From the NCBI GenBank assembly GCA_900551385.1, contig URVS01000048.1:1-9396 (forward strand): DNA of 9,396 nt, written 5' to 3'. Of this stretch, positions 1 to 6,894 are shown piece after piece. The position numbers were made by a program, and so were the translations under genes. Under the pieces are notes generated by a model. That model saw only the letters and a list, made by a program, of their open reading frames with translations, made no database searches and was not told where the DNA came from. The first letter of the stretch is position 1, and every line of letters starts with the position of its first letter. Source of the stretch: an uncultured Mollicutes bacterium (GTDB lineage Bacteria; Bacillota_I; Bacilli_A; RFN20; CAG-449).

Positions 1-608
1 GTAGTCATTTTTGCCAATAAAGAAAATATAATTGAAAATTCTCCAAGCATATTAGAATTAATTTTCAAGAAAAATAATGGTAAAGAAATATACATTGCTA
101 TTGTTGTAGGATTTAATAAAGCTTTTTTAATAGATATATGTTTTTTATCATTAGTAATACAATATGTTCCAAAAGTAAAAATAACTATATTCATTGTCAT
201 AACAAAAATTGAGGAATACGCCATTACTATTGGTTCATTTGGATATAATGCTTGTATTAATGGTAAACCGAAAAATCCTACATTACCACATATTGAACAT
301 GCACATAACACTCTTACTTTGTTGTTACTTAAATGCTTTCTTAAAATAAAGACCATTAATAAGCCAAATAATATTTGTAAAACAAAAGTAACTAAGAAGA
401 AATATAACATGTTTAATACAGTTTGCTCATCAAAATCAACATTTAAAAATGAATTAATAACCATGCAAGGCCCACATACATATATTAAAATTGTTGATAA
501 TACTTTTAAATTATCAGTTGTTACTTTCTTACTTTTTCCTAATAAAAAACCAATAAACATATATATTAAAGAAATTAAAACAACAATAAGTGTAGGTAAA
601 AAATACAT
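1..608 (-). CDS. AEC-family (auxin efflux carrier type) membrane transporter, C-terminus cut by window edge
   Basis: Reading the minus strand from an ATG at 608 gives 202 open codons to the window edge. AEC proteins are usually about 300 residues, so roughly the last third is missing. The product is strongly hydrophobic, with likely membrane segments near residues 5-24, 38-56, 64-89, 99-121, 125-150 and 165-182. The stretch CGNVGFFGLPLIQALYP (residues 108-123) and the later KKALLNPTTIAMYISLPL (161-178) match the conserved pattern of the AEC/Mem_trans family, which moves organic acids or related small molecules across the inner membrane; the substrate is not predictable here. A ribosome binding site GAGG sits 7 bases before the ATG. 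It lies downstream of the DUF2130 gene on the same strand with about 144 bases between. Family is well supported, substrate unknown. Confidence 0.85.
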   Translation of the reverse strand, partial: MYFLPTLIVVLISLIYMFIGFLLGKSKKVTTDNLKVLSTILIYVCGPCMVINSFLNVDFDEQTVLNMLYFFLVTFVLQILFGLLMVFILRKHLSNNKVRVLCACSICGNVGFFGLPLIQALYPNEPIVMAYSSIFVMTMNIVIFTFGTYCITNDKKHISIKKALLNPTTIAMYISLPLFFLKINSNMLGEFSIIFSLLAKMT

Positions 609-679
609 ATATAATCCTCATTTACAACGTTTGTAATTATATGATAGTAATTAAATAAATACAAATAAAATTTTATTAT

Positions 680-703
680 TTGCATAAACTATTAAATATG
701 CAA
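680..703 (-). terminator. Weak hairpin between the DUF2130 and AEC genes
   Basis: A 7-bp inverted repeat, TTGCATA and TATGCAA, with a 10-base loop lies about 50 bases after the DUF2130 stop. A 14-bp palindrome (AATAAAATTTTATT, 664-677) follows it in the minus direction. There is no clean T-run directly after the stem, so termination is only a guess. Confidence 0.25.
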
Positions 704-752
704 GTTTATCAAAGATTATAATCTAAATTATAATAATCGTAATTATAATATT

Positions 753-2168
753 CTACTTTAATTCCTCAAACTTGTTTTTCATTGTAGGATTATCTTTTGT
801 TAATTTTTTTATTGATAAATCTTGAGCTTTATTATTGGCCAATCTTAAATTGTTTTCAGCAGAAATTAATGAATCTTTTATCTTATTTAAATGAGTAATT
901 GTCTTATCAATTTCTTCTATAGCATTAATAAATTTTTTACTTGCTAAATCATAATTTTTACCAAACTTTTCTTGGAAATCAAGTAATTTATTTTCAAAAT
1001 TAGTAACATCTACTTCTTGATTTTTAATAGCTATCAATTCTTTTTTATAATTTAATGCATTTTTATTAGCACTACTTAATAACGCAATAATTGATAAAAA
1101 GCATTGAGGTCTAACTACAAACATTTTTTCATATTCATAAGAAACATCTACAATACCTGCATTATAAAATTCATTATCAGGCTCTAACATTGATACAAGA
1201 ACTGCATATTCGCATTTTTTCTCTTTTCTATCTTTATCAAGTTCTTTAAAAAAATCACTATTTTTATGTTTAGTTGCAGTTGTATCCATTTCATTTTTCA
1301 TTTCAAACATAATAGACACAATTTCATTTGTTTGTGTTTCATCATAATCTCTAAAAATAAAATCGCCTTTTGAACCACTTTCTTTTGATACTTCATTATC
1401 TTTATCAAATTTTGCATATGGGTATGCTTGCATTCTAATTTTATTAAATTCATTAAAACAATGTTGCTCAAGAGTTTCACCTATTAGTTTAGTAGACATT
1501 TTAGTTTTTAAATCTTTATAAAATTTTATTTCTTGTTCTTTTTGTTTTAAAATTATTTGATATTTTTCTTCAGTAGTTTTATTTTGCAATTCTTTTTCTT
1601 GATCTTTAATTTTTAAAGAAGATTTTAATTCTAATATTTCTTTTTCTTTATCACTAATAGCATTTTTAATTTCATATTCTTTTTCTTTATTTAAATTATC
1701 AACTTTATTTTTTAAATCTTGAATCTCACTATTTTTTTGATTTTCTAAATTAGATAAAACATTTTTTTGCTCTAAAGACATTTTTTCATTTTCATTTTTT
1801 AAAGATGAATTCTCTATTTCTAATTCTTTTATTTTTTTATTTAAATCATCTTTTGTTTGAATACTATTTTCTTTTTCTTTAGAAACCGCTAAAGAAATTT
1901 CATTTTGTTTTTCTTTTTCAGCTTGTGCTTGATATTGTTTTAATTTTTCAATTTCTAAATTAAGTTTATCAATCATTGACTGATTCTTATCATCATTTTC
2001 TTTAATTAACAATTGATTAGCTTTATTAATATTTTCTTCTTTTTCTTTTACTCTAAAATTAATTTCTTTTTCCATTTCTTCATTTTTAATTTGAGAAACA
2101 ATAGAAGCATAATCAGCATCATCAATTTTAAAAATTTTACCACAATTTGGGCATTTAATCTCAGCCAT
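753..2168 (-). CDS. DUF2130 coiled-coil protein
   Basis: This 471-residue protein starts with a single CPNC pair (residues 6-9) like half a zinc ribbon. It continues as a long charged Lys/Glu-rich coiled coil (about 25-215) and ends with the DUF2130 domain (about 220-370), followed by a second helical stretch. In the domain I see GETLEQ (230-235), KGDF (268-271) and FEMKNE (288-293); their order and spacing resemble a PD-(D/E)XK nuclease core (E, D, ExK). That nuclease reading is my inference; the family has no firmly known role. There is no tryptophan. The start is set by a perfect GGAGG 6 bases before the ATG. It lies 42 bases after the end of the decayed LOG reading frame. Length is about usual for the family and the gene looks intact. 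Confidence 0.85.
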   Translation of the reverse strand: MAEIKCPNCGKIFKIDDADYASIVSQIKNEEMEKEINFRVKEKEENINKANQLLIKENDDKNQSMIDKLNLEIEKLKQYQAQAEKEKQNEISLAVSKEKENSIQTKDDLNKKIKELEIENSSLKNENEKMSLEQKNVLSNLENQKNSEIQDLKNKVDNLNKEKEYEIKNAISDKEKEILELKSSLKIKDQEKELQNKTTEEKYQIILKQKEQEIKFYKDLKTKMSTKLIGETLEQHCFNEFNKIRMQAYPYAKFDKDNEVSKESGSKGDFIFRDYDETQTNEIVSIMFEMKNEMDTTATKHKNSDFFKELDKDRKEKKCEYAVLVSMLEPDNEFYNAGIVDVSYEYEKMFVVRPQCFLSIIALLSSANKNALNYKKELIAIKNQEVDVTNFENKLLDFQEKFGKNYDLASKKFINAIEEIDKTITHLNKIKDSLISAENNLRLANNKAQDLSIKKLTKDNPTMKNKFEELK

Positions 2169-2210
2169 AAATTTCCTCCGTTTTTTATAATTAAATCATA
2201 TCATAAAATA

Positions 2211-2710
2211 CTAATTCATGATTATCTTTTTTATGTCTTCTAAATTGTTAACGAAATATATACCTTTTAATTTTTCATAAGAAGATAAATTTTTTTCTAT
2301 CATTTTATTAAATTATAAAGCATACAAGGTGTCTTTAAATGTTTCAATGAGACTTTAGACATGACTTCTGTAATTTCTTCTAAAGTTCCTGTTCCACCTG
2401 GGAATGCGATAAAAGCATTACCTAATTCAATCATTTTATTTTTTCTAGTGGACATATCTTTAGTAATATATAACTTAGTTAATCCTTCAAATTCTAATTT
2501 ATCTTTAACAAATAATTCAACTTCTACTCCAATAACTTTACCATTATTAGATAAAACACTTTGTGCTAATTCACCCATTAAGCCTGTTTTAGAGCCACCA
2601 TAAATTAAAGTATTATTATTTTTGCCAATCCATTCACCCAATTCTATAACAGCTTTAGATAATTTATCATCATTACCTTTATTAGCACCTAAATATACTG
2701 TAATATTCAT
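2211..2710 (-). pseudogene. LOG-family phosphoribohydrolase, broken by a frameshift near its C-terminus
   Basis: From ATG 2710 (AGAGG 7 bases upstream) 136 codons are open to a TGA at 2300-2302. Family features are clear: GGSKTGLMG (residues 38-46), RKNKM (89-93) and the nucleotide-site motif PGGTGTLEE (104-112). LOG enzymes release the free base from nucleoside 5'-monophosphates and normally run 180 residues or more. The frame here fails right after PCMLYN. The missing tail is present in another frame: 33 open codons from 2312 down to a TAG at 2211-2213, including GIYFVNNLEDIKK, which is typical of a LOG C-terminus. The usual GYYD-like stretch between is absent. The simplest reading is a small deletion, not a multiple of three, around 2303-2316. 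The 136-residue product could still be made but lacks the last helix. Confidence 0.7.
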
Positions 2711-2787
2711 TAATAAACCTCTTAAACATATGTTATTTTAATTTTATAAAATTTTAAAGTATTAAGAATTTATTTTTATACAATAAT

Positions 2788-3771
2788 TCATAACTTATAA
2801 TATTTTTGATTTTTACTATTTGGTTTATCTGGCAACATCATTTTTATTAAACCATTCTTTATTGCAGGATTTAAATAAGAATTTCTTAATGTTTCTTTTG
2901 ATTTTATATTTAATCTTTTCATTATTTCATTTGCAGATAATGGAATATCATAATCCATTATTTCTAACAATCTATTAACTTGTTCAGAAATATTTTTAGT
3001 TTCTTTTTTAATTAATTCCAAGGTTTCAAACAATGTTTCATCAATCATTTTTAACATAAATTCAATAAAAGCATTAGAATTACCATTTACATGACTATTA
3101 GATATTGCTTTATAATAATCTTCTTGATATTTTTTTATTTGTGATTCAATAGGTAAAAATTCAAAAATTTTATTCCATTTAGATAATAAAATATTTTGCC
3201 ATAATCTTGCTGTTCTTCCATTACCATCATTAAAAGGGTGAATAAAGACAAATTCATAATGAAAAATACATGATTTAATTAAAATAGGTGTTTCATTATC
3301 TTCTTTTAACCATTTAAATAAATCATTCATTAATTTAGGAACTAAATCTTCGGGTGGCGCAATAAAAATAATATTTTCTCCATCTTTAACTCCTTCAGCA
3401 TGATTTCTATATTTTTCTGATTCACTATCTAATAAATATGTAAGTATTCCATGTGCCTTTAATAAATCTTTTTCATTATATCCATCAAATTCTTCTATCA
3501 TTTCATAAGCTTTATATGCATTTTTTATTTCTTGAATATCTTTTTGTAAACCAATAACAACTTTACCTTTAATAACATCTTTTACTTGTTCTAAAGATAA
3601 TGAATTTGCTTCTATTAATAATGATGAATGAATCGATCTAATTCTATTATTTCTTCTAAGAATTGGCATTCTTTCTAAAGATTCATAAGAAGAAATTTTA
3701 CCAAGCTTATTTGCAATAGAAATTGACTTTTCTAACATATATGAAGTTATACTAAATGGTGGTTTATACAT
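2788..3771 (-). CDS. Fic family protein (AMP-transferase) with inhibitory helix and C-terminal winged helix
   Basis: The 327-residue protein carries the complete Fic active site HPFNDGNGRTAR at residues 178-189: catalytic His178, acidic Asp182 and both Arg residues. Such enzymes transfer AMP from ATP onto a hydroxyl of a target protein. An N-terminal inhibitory helix is present as SSLLIEAN (49-56), with Glu54 as the expected clamp on the ATP site, which places it among Fic proteins inhibited in cis from the N-terminus. Residues about 265-327 look like a winged helix (SANEIMKRLNIKSKETLRN), so DNA binding is likely. The start is fixed by AAAGGAG 6 bases upstream and a strong promoter. It ends in TGA, 77 bases before the LOG gene. 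Intact; the target protein is unknown. Confidence 0.92.
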   Translation of the reverse strand: MYKPPFSITSYMLEKSISIANKLGKISSYESLERMPILRRNNRIRSIHSSLLIEANSLSLEQVKDVIKGKVVIGLQKDIQEIKNAYKAYEMIEEFDGYNEKDLLKAHGILTYLLDSESEKYRNHAEGVKDGENIIFIAPPEDLVPKLMNDLFKWLKEDNETPILIKSCIFHYEFVFIHPFNDGNGRTARLWQNILLSKWNKIFEFLPIESQIKKYQEDYYKAISNSHVNGNSNAFIEFMLKMIDETLFETLELIKKETKNISEQVNRLLEIMDYDIPLSANEIMKRLNIKSKETLRNSYLNPAIKNGLIKMMLPDKPNSKNQKYYKL

Positions 3772-3777
3772 AATTAG

Positions 3778-3784
3778 CTCCTTT
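3778..3784 (-). promoter_or_regulatory. Ribosome binding site of the Fic gene
   Basis: AAAGGAG on the minus strand, 6 bases before the ATG at 3771; it supports that start. Confidence 0.8.
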
Positions 3785-3790
3785 ATATAT

Positions 3791-3819
3791 ATTATACTTT
3801 AAATTAATAAATCAATCAA
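3791..3819 (-). promoter_or_regulatory. Sigma-A type promoter of the Fic gene
   Basis: On the minus strand TTGATT (3819-3814) is followed, after exactly 17 bases, by a perfect TATAAT (3796-3791). Transcription would start a few bases later, giving a leader of about 15 bases that contains the ribosome binding site. In DNA this AT-rich a TATAAT alone means little; spacing and position make the call. Confidence 0.65.
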
Positions 3820-3943
3820 ATATCTTACTTAAATCTTGCTTAATATGTTGCTTAAATTTAAATAATATTATATTTAATTTATTAAAAAACAAATGATAAT
3901 ATTAAAGATAAACAATTAATATAATCAAATAAATCTTTAATTA

Positions 3944-4075
3944 ATTTCCACAATACGCAAGTTTAAAAACGCATATTTTTCCATTATGCGCAGTTTTAGA
4001 GAAATACACCTTTTCAAAAAATGGAAAGTTAAATATTACAATAACTCCATCAAATTTTTAGAACTTTCTATAATA
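3944..4075 (-). repeat. Weak 33-bp-period array of TGGAAA-like motifs
   Basis: On the minus strand GTGGAAAT and ATGGAAAAA occur with their GG pairs at 3949-3948 and 3982-3981, exactly 33 bases apart. Two poorer copies, TTTGAAAAG and GATGGAGTT, continue the same register at 4015-4014 and 4048-4047. The period equals that of the clear array in front of the ATPase gene. Only two copies are good, so it may be a decayed relative or coincidence. Confidence 0.35.
3965..3990 (-). terminator. Rho-independent terminator after the ATPase gene
   Basis: On the minus strand a CGCATA/TATGCG stem with a 9-base loop is followed at once by TTTTT, and AAAA just before the stem can pair with that T-run. It lies about 93 bases after the ATPase stop. 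The stem is short but is unusually GC-rich for the surrounding DNA. Confidence 0.5.
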
Positions 4076-4082
4076 TTTACTT

Positions 4083-5393
4083 TTACAAAAACATAATCAT
4101 ATATATTGGAAATATTATTAAATTATTTTTTTCTTCTATTATATTTTCATTTCCAAATATTAAACCTTTTTTTAGGTTATAAGGTTCTTTAACTAGTTTC
4201 GGAATTGCTTTAAAATTATATTGATCATTACCTGATTTAATCTCAATTGGAAGAACAGTTAAATTATTATAATCGTTAATTAAGAAGTCAACTTCTCCAA
4301 CTTTTTTACTATCAAAATAATATAATTCATGTCCATGTGATAATAACTCCATAGCACATGCAGTTTCATAAACACTTCCAAGGTTTACATTAACATCATT
4401 TTTTAAAATTGCATTAATATTATTTTTATATAATATATTGGATAGAATACCAACATCATTATAATATAATTTTATTAAATTTTTGCTCATTGATTCTGTT
4501 AAAGGATAAACAGGATTTGATATAGCTTTTACGCCAAGAGAAATACCTGAACTTATTAAATAATCAAATTCATCTTCATATCTTTTTAAATTTGCATTTT
4601 TAATTTCTTCAATATTTTTAAATATAATTCTTTTGACTTTATTTTCCATGTAAGAAGGTAAATAATCATATATAGTTTTTATTTTAAGTTTATGTACTTC
4701 ATCGTATTTAGATGCATCATCTTTATAATAACCATATATACTATTTTGAACATTTCGCATCTTTGCAACATTTTGATTAATAACAAATTCTTTTACTGCA
4801 TCTGGTAATCCGCCACATATTAAATATTCTTTAAATCTATTTAACATAAGGTTATGAATAGATTCTTTAACTTGCTTTTTATTTTCATAACAATCTTTTA
4901 AATAATTTATTACATCACCACTTGTACCATTAGCAAAAAGAAATTCTTCAAAATCCATAGGATACATTTTAACTTCTTCAATACTACCAATAGGAATAAA
5001 TTCATGCTTTAATGATATTCCTAATAAAGATCCACTAGCGATATATCTAAATCTATTATCTTTTTTTAGAGGTTTTAATAAAGTCAATAAATATGGATAA
5101 ACTTGTATTTCATCAATAAAAACAATAGTGTCTTTAATATCATTGAGTTTTTCACCATATAAAGCACTTAGTTGCAAATAAAAATCTTTTGTTGTTTTGA
5201 CATCTTTAAAATATTCATCACCATCTTTATCTTCTTGCATATTTATTTCAATATAATTTTTAAAATATGTTTTAGCAGTTTCTCTAATAATAAAACTTTT
5301 ACCAATTTGTCTTGCACCAGTAACAATAATAATTCTATCATTATCATTTTTATAATAATCTCTAAGTTTTTCTTCTATCTTTCTATAAAACAT
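4083..5393 (-). CDS. AAA_14/DUF4143 ATPase with PD-(D/E)XK-like C-terminus
   Basis: This 436-residue protein has a Walker A motif GARQIGKS (residues 26-33), a Walker B IVFIDEIQ (90-97) and a sensor-like stretch RYIASGSLLGIS (116-127), so it should bind and hydrolyse ATP. The second half is the DUF4143 domain: Glu343 in VYETACAMEL, then EVDF (367-370) and EIKSG (384-388) give the E, D, ExK order of PD-(D/E)XK nucleases. The end IFPIYMIMFL is the usual C-terminus, so the protein is complete. Its cellular role is unknown; the family is common as orphan genes in gut bacteria. The start is set by AAGGTG just upstream. Its upstream region carries an exact 33-bp repeat array with promoter elements and its downstream side a terminator, so it is probably transcribed alone. 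Confidence 0.9.
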   Translation of the reverse strand: MFYRKIEEKLRDYYKNDNDRIIIVTGARQIGKSFIIRETAKTYFKNYIEINMQEDKDGDEYFKDVKTTKDFYLQLSALYGEKLNDIKDTIVFIDEIQVYPYLLTLLKPLKKDNRFRYIASGSLLGISLKHEFIPIGSIEEVKMYPMDFEEFLFANGTSGDVINYLKDCYENKKQVKESIHNLMLNRFKEYLICGGLPDAVKEFVINQNVAKMRNVQNSIYGYYKDDASKYDEVHKLKIKTIYDYLPSYMENKVKRIIFKNIEEIKNANLKRYEDEFDYLISSGISLGVKAISNPVYPLTESMSKNLIKLYYNDVGILSNILYKNNINAILKNDVNVNLGSVYETACAMELLSHGHELYYFDSKKVGEVDFLINDYNNLTVLPIEIKSGNDQYNFKAIPKLVKEPYNLKKGLIFGNENIIEEKNNLIIFPIYMIMFL

Positions 5394-5414
5394 ATTTTAT
5401 CACCTTAACGTTGC

Positions 5415-5525
5415 TTTTCTAAGATAATTATACATATATTTTAGTGCTTTTCCAATATATTTATATTATATTTTAGGTGTTTTTCCAAAATTTTTTCACA
5501 TTAAAATAAATGTTTTTCCAAAATT
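5415..5525 (-). repeat. Four-copy 33-bp-period direct repeat in front of the ATPase gene
   Basis: On the plus strand the core TGYTTTTCYAA occurs four times, its first central C at 5419, 5452, 5485 and 5518: three steps of exactly 33 bases. The copies read TTGCTTTTCTAAG, AGTGCTTTTCCAAT, GGTGTTTTTCCAAAA and AATGTTTTTCCAAAA. The DNA between cores is AT-rich and only loosely alike (the two units nearest the gene match at about 21 of 33 positions). In the gene's direction each core reads TTGGAAAA or TTAGAAAA. Thirty-three bases is about three helical turns, so all cores face the same side of the DNA. Candidate operators or a duplicated promoter unit. Confidence 0.7.
5427..5455 (-). promoter_or_regulatory. 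Probable sigma-A promoter of the ATPase gene inside the repeat
   Basis: On the minus strand TTGGAA (5455-5450) is followed after 17 bases by TATAAT (5432-5427). The expected start near 5420 gives a leader of about 26 bases with the ribosome binding site AAGGTG. The -35 element is part of the repeat core. Confidence 0.6.
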
Positions 5526-5547
5526 AATAAAATATTATTTATGTAAT

Positions 5548-6348
5548 TTACCATTCATAATCTTCATCTATTTCATAAGTCCATTTTAACTCAAATGATA
5601 TCTTTAATTGATTTAGATCAAAATATGGTTCTAATTCTTTTTTTAGTTCTTCAATATAATTTTCCATTATACAAGAATAACTTCTTTGTTTAATTTCATC
5701 ATATAATTCAATAATAGTTGATATGCGGCCACATAAATCAGAAGGTGCTTCTGTATATGCTTTAGCGTTTCCTTCAAAAACTAAAATATTATTTTTTAGA
5801 TCACTTTTAGTGTAGCTAAATTTTAAATCGTAATATTCTCCATGATAATGAATTTTATAACAACCAATTTGTTTACCTTTATAAAATTCATAAAATCCTT
5901 GATAACCATGATAATGTTCTGTGAAATAAATAATATAACGATAAATATTTTCTAAAGTATTATCTTGTTTTATTAATGATAATAATTCTTGTTTTTCATA
6001 ATCTTTTATTGTTAAATTTTTAAAGCAAAATAATGGTTCAATTTTTTTTATTACTTCTAATTTTGGTTTATCAAGATTATTTTCAATATATTGTAAAGCA
6101 TAAATAAAATCGCTGCTAGAAACATTAATATGATCATTACCAACAAAACAATTTTCATCCTCAAGGCGATATTTAACACTATTAGTATCACTAAGAGTTT
6201 TAATAGCAATAATTAAAGCAATTTCATAATTATAACTAACAAATGGCTTTTCTTTTATAAGAGTATAAAATATATTACTTGCATTTAAAGCAGTATTAAC
6301 ATTATCACAATCAAAATACAATTCATCAATTAATTTTTCTAAATCCAT
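5548..6348 (-). CDS. Degenerate Doc/Fic-like protein, probably the second half of a split RhuM-Doc gene
   Basis: The 266-residue product is not a clear family member. Residues about 1-50 follow the layout of the Doc/Fic part of RhuM-Fic proteins: an LxxLIDELYFD helix, an AASNLLYFLIK-like stretch (here ALNASNIFYTLIK, 20-32), then the position of HPFxxGNKR. Here that reads KPFVSYNYE (34-42): Pro, Phe and Asn remain, while catalytic His, Gly and Arg are gone. The rest (50-266) I do not recognise; it contains HYHGYQGFYEFY-type aromatic patches and an acidic C-terminus. The frame is open upstream of the ATG back to the TAA at 6408-6406, so it continues the preceding gene's frame. GGTGA 7 bases before ATG 6348 could allow separate initiation. 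Either a pseudogene fragment or a catalytically dead partner. Confidence 0.5.
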   Translation of the reverse strand: MDLEKLIDELYFDCDNVNTALNASNIFYTLIKEKPFVSYNYEIALIIAIKTLSDTNSVKYRLEDENCFVGNDHINVSSSDFIYALQYIENNLDKPKLEVIKKIEPLFCFKNLTIKDYEKQELLSLIKQDNTLENIYRYIIYFTEHYHGYQGFYEFYKGKQIGCYKIHYHGEYYDLKFSYTKSDLKNNILVFEGNAKAYTEAPSDLCGRISTIIELYDEIKQRSYSCIMENYIEELKKELEPYFDLNQLKISFELKWTYEIDEDYEW

Positions 6349-6405
6349 TTTTAATTCACCAAAATTATCAGGTAAATTATTTTCTATTCTAATCTTATCT
6401 AATAA

Positions 6406-6894
6406 TTATAAATATTCATATTCTGAAGCGTATTTGAAACTGTATAAATGATAACAATAACCATCACTTTTTCTAGTTTTAGCTAAAGTTTGAAAAGCAT
6501 CTTCAAATAAATGTAAATCTTTTAAAAGAAGATTATCTTCATTTTTGTTATTAACCATATCAATAATATAATTCCAAACATAAATATTAAGATCTATCTT
6601 CAATTCTTTAAGATTTAAAATAAAATCATTAGCAATTTTATTATTAAATTCATTCATCATAATATAAACAACATTAACATCAAAATATCTTATATTATCT
6701 TCTTCAATATAAGAATTATTATCTAAATAACCATCACGATGCATATTTTTTATATTATAATCAAGAAACTCTTTAATAAAATTTAAATTACATGAAAATA
6801 ATTTTTTTAAATCATCATAATTAATATATAATTTATTATCTTTTTGATAAATATTATATTCTTGATTGTTAAATTTAATTAAATATTTTTCCAT
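6406..6894 (-). CDS. RhuM-family-like N-terminal protein
   Basis: From ATG 6894, with a strong AGAAGGA 6 bases upstream, 162 codons run to TAA. The layout follows RhuM (virulence protein) N-terminal regions: IYQKDNKLYINYDDLKKLF (residues about 14-32, the short winged-helix-like start), NIKNMHRDGYLDNNSYI (like the NI...EGEL..NS pattern), then IRYFDVNVVYIMMNEFNNK (like the RYYxLDVIISVGYRVNS motif). Some family residues differ, so this is a divergent member. RhuM domains are often followed by Fic/Doc domains, and here the same frame continues past one TAA into a Doc-like sequence. It has its own ribosome binding site but no room for a promoter before the composition break, consistent with its upstream DNA being lost or belonging elsewhere. 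The molecular role of RhuM is not established. Confidence 0.5.
   Translation of the reverse strand: MEKYLIKFNNQEYNIYQKDNKLYINYDDLKKLFSCNLNFIKEFLDYNIKNMHRDGYLDNNSYIEEDNIRYFDVNVVYIMMNEFNNKIANDFILNLKELKIDLNIYVWNYIIDMVNNKNEDNLLLKDLHLFEDAFQTLAKTRKSDGYCYHLYSFKYASEYEYL

Larger units (their letters stand above)
3820..4082. other. Non-coding stretch between the ATPase and Fic genes
   Basis: I see no gene here on either strand. The part nearest the Fic gene (3820-3940) is plain AT-rich DNA with many TTAA runs. The rest (3944-4075) carries a hairpin terminator and a weak 33-bp-period repeat, listed separately. Confidence 0.6.

Noticed and set aside
319..636. A 105-codon plus-strand open frame
   Set aside because: It lies opposite the AEC transporter, whose minus-strand frame shows clear family motifs and a ribosome binding site; the plus frame has neither.
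2300..2302. TGA read as tryptophan (mycoplasma code) to extend the LOG gene
   Set aside because: The reading frame past the TGA does not give the LOG tail; the tail is in another frame. The Fic gene ends naturally at TGA and Trp codons here are TGG.
5415..5525. CRISPR array
   Set aside because: Repeat cores are only about 11-14 bases, spacers are about 20 bases of similar AT-rich sequence, copies are degenerate, and no cas gene is nearby.
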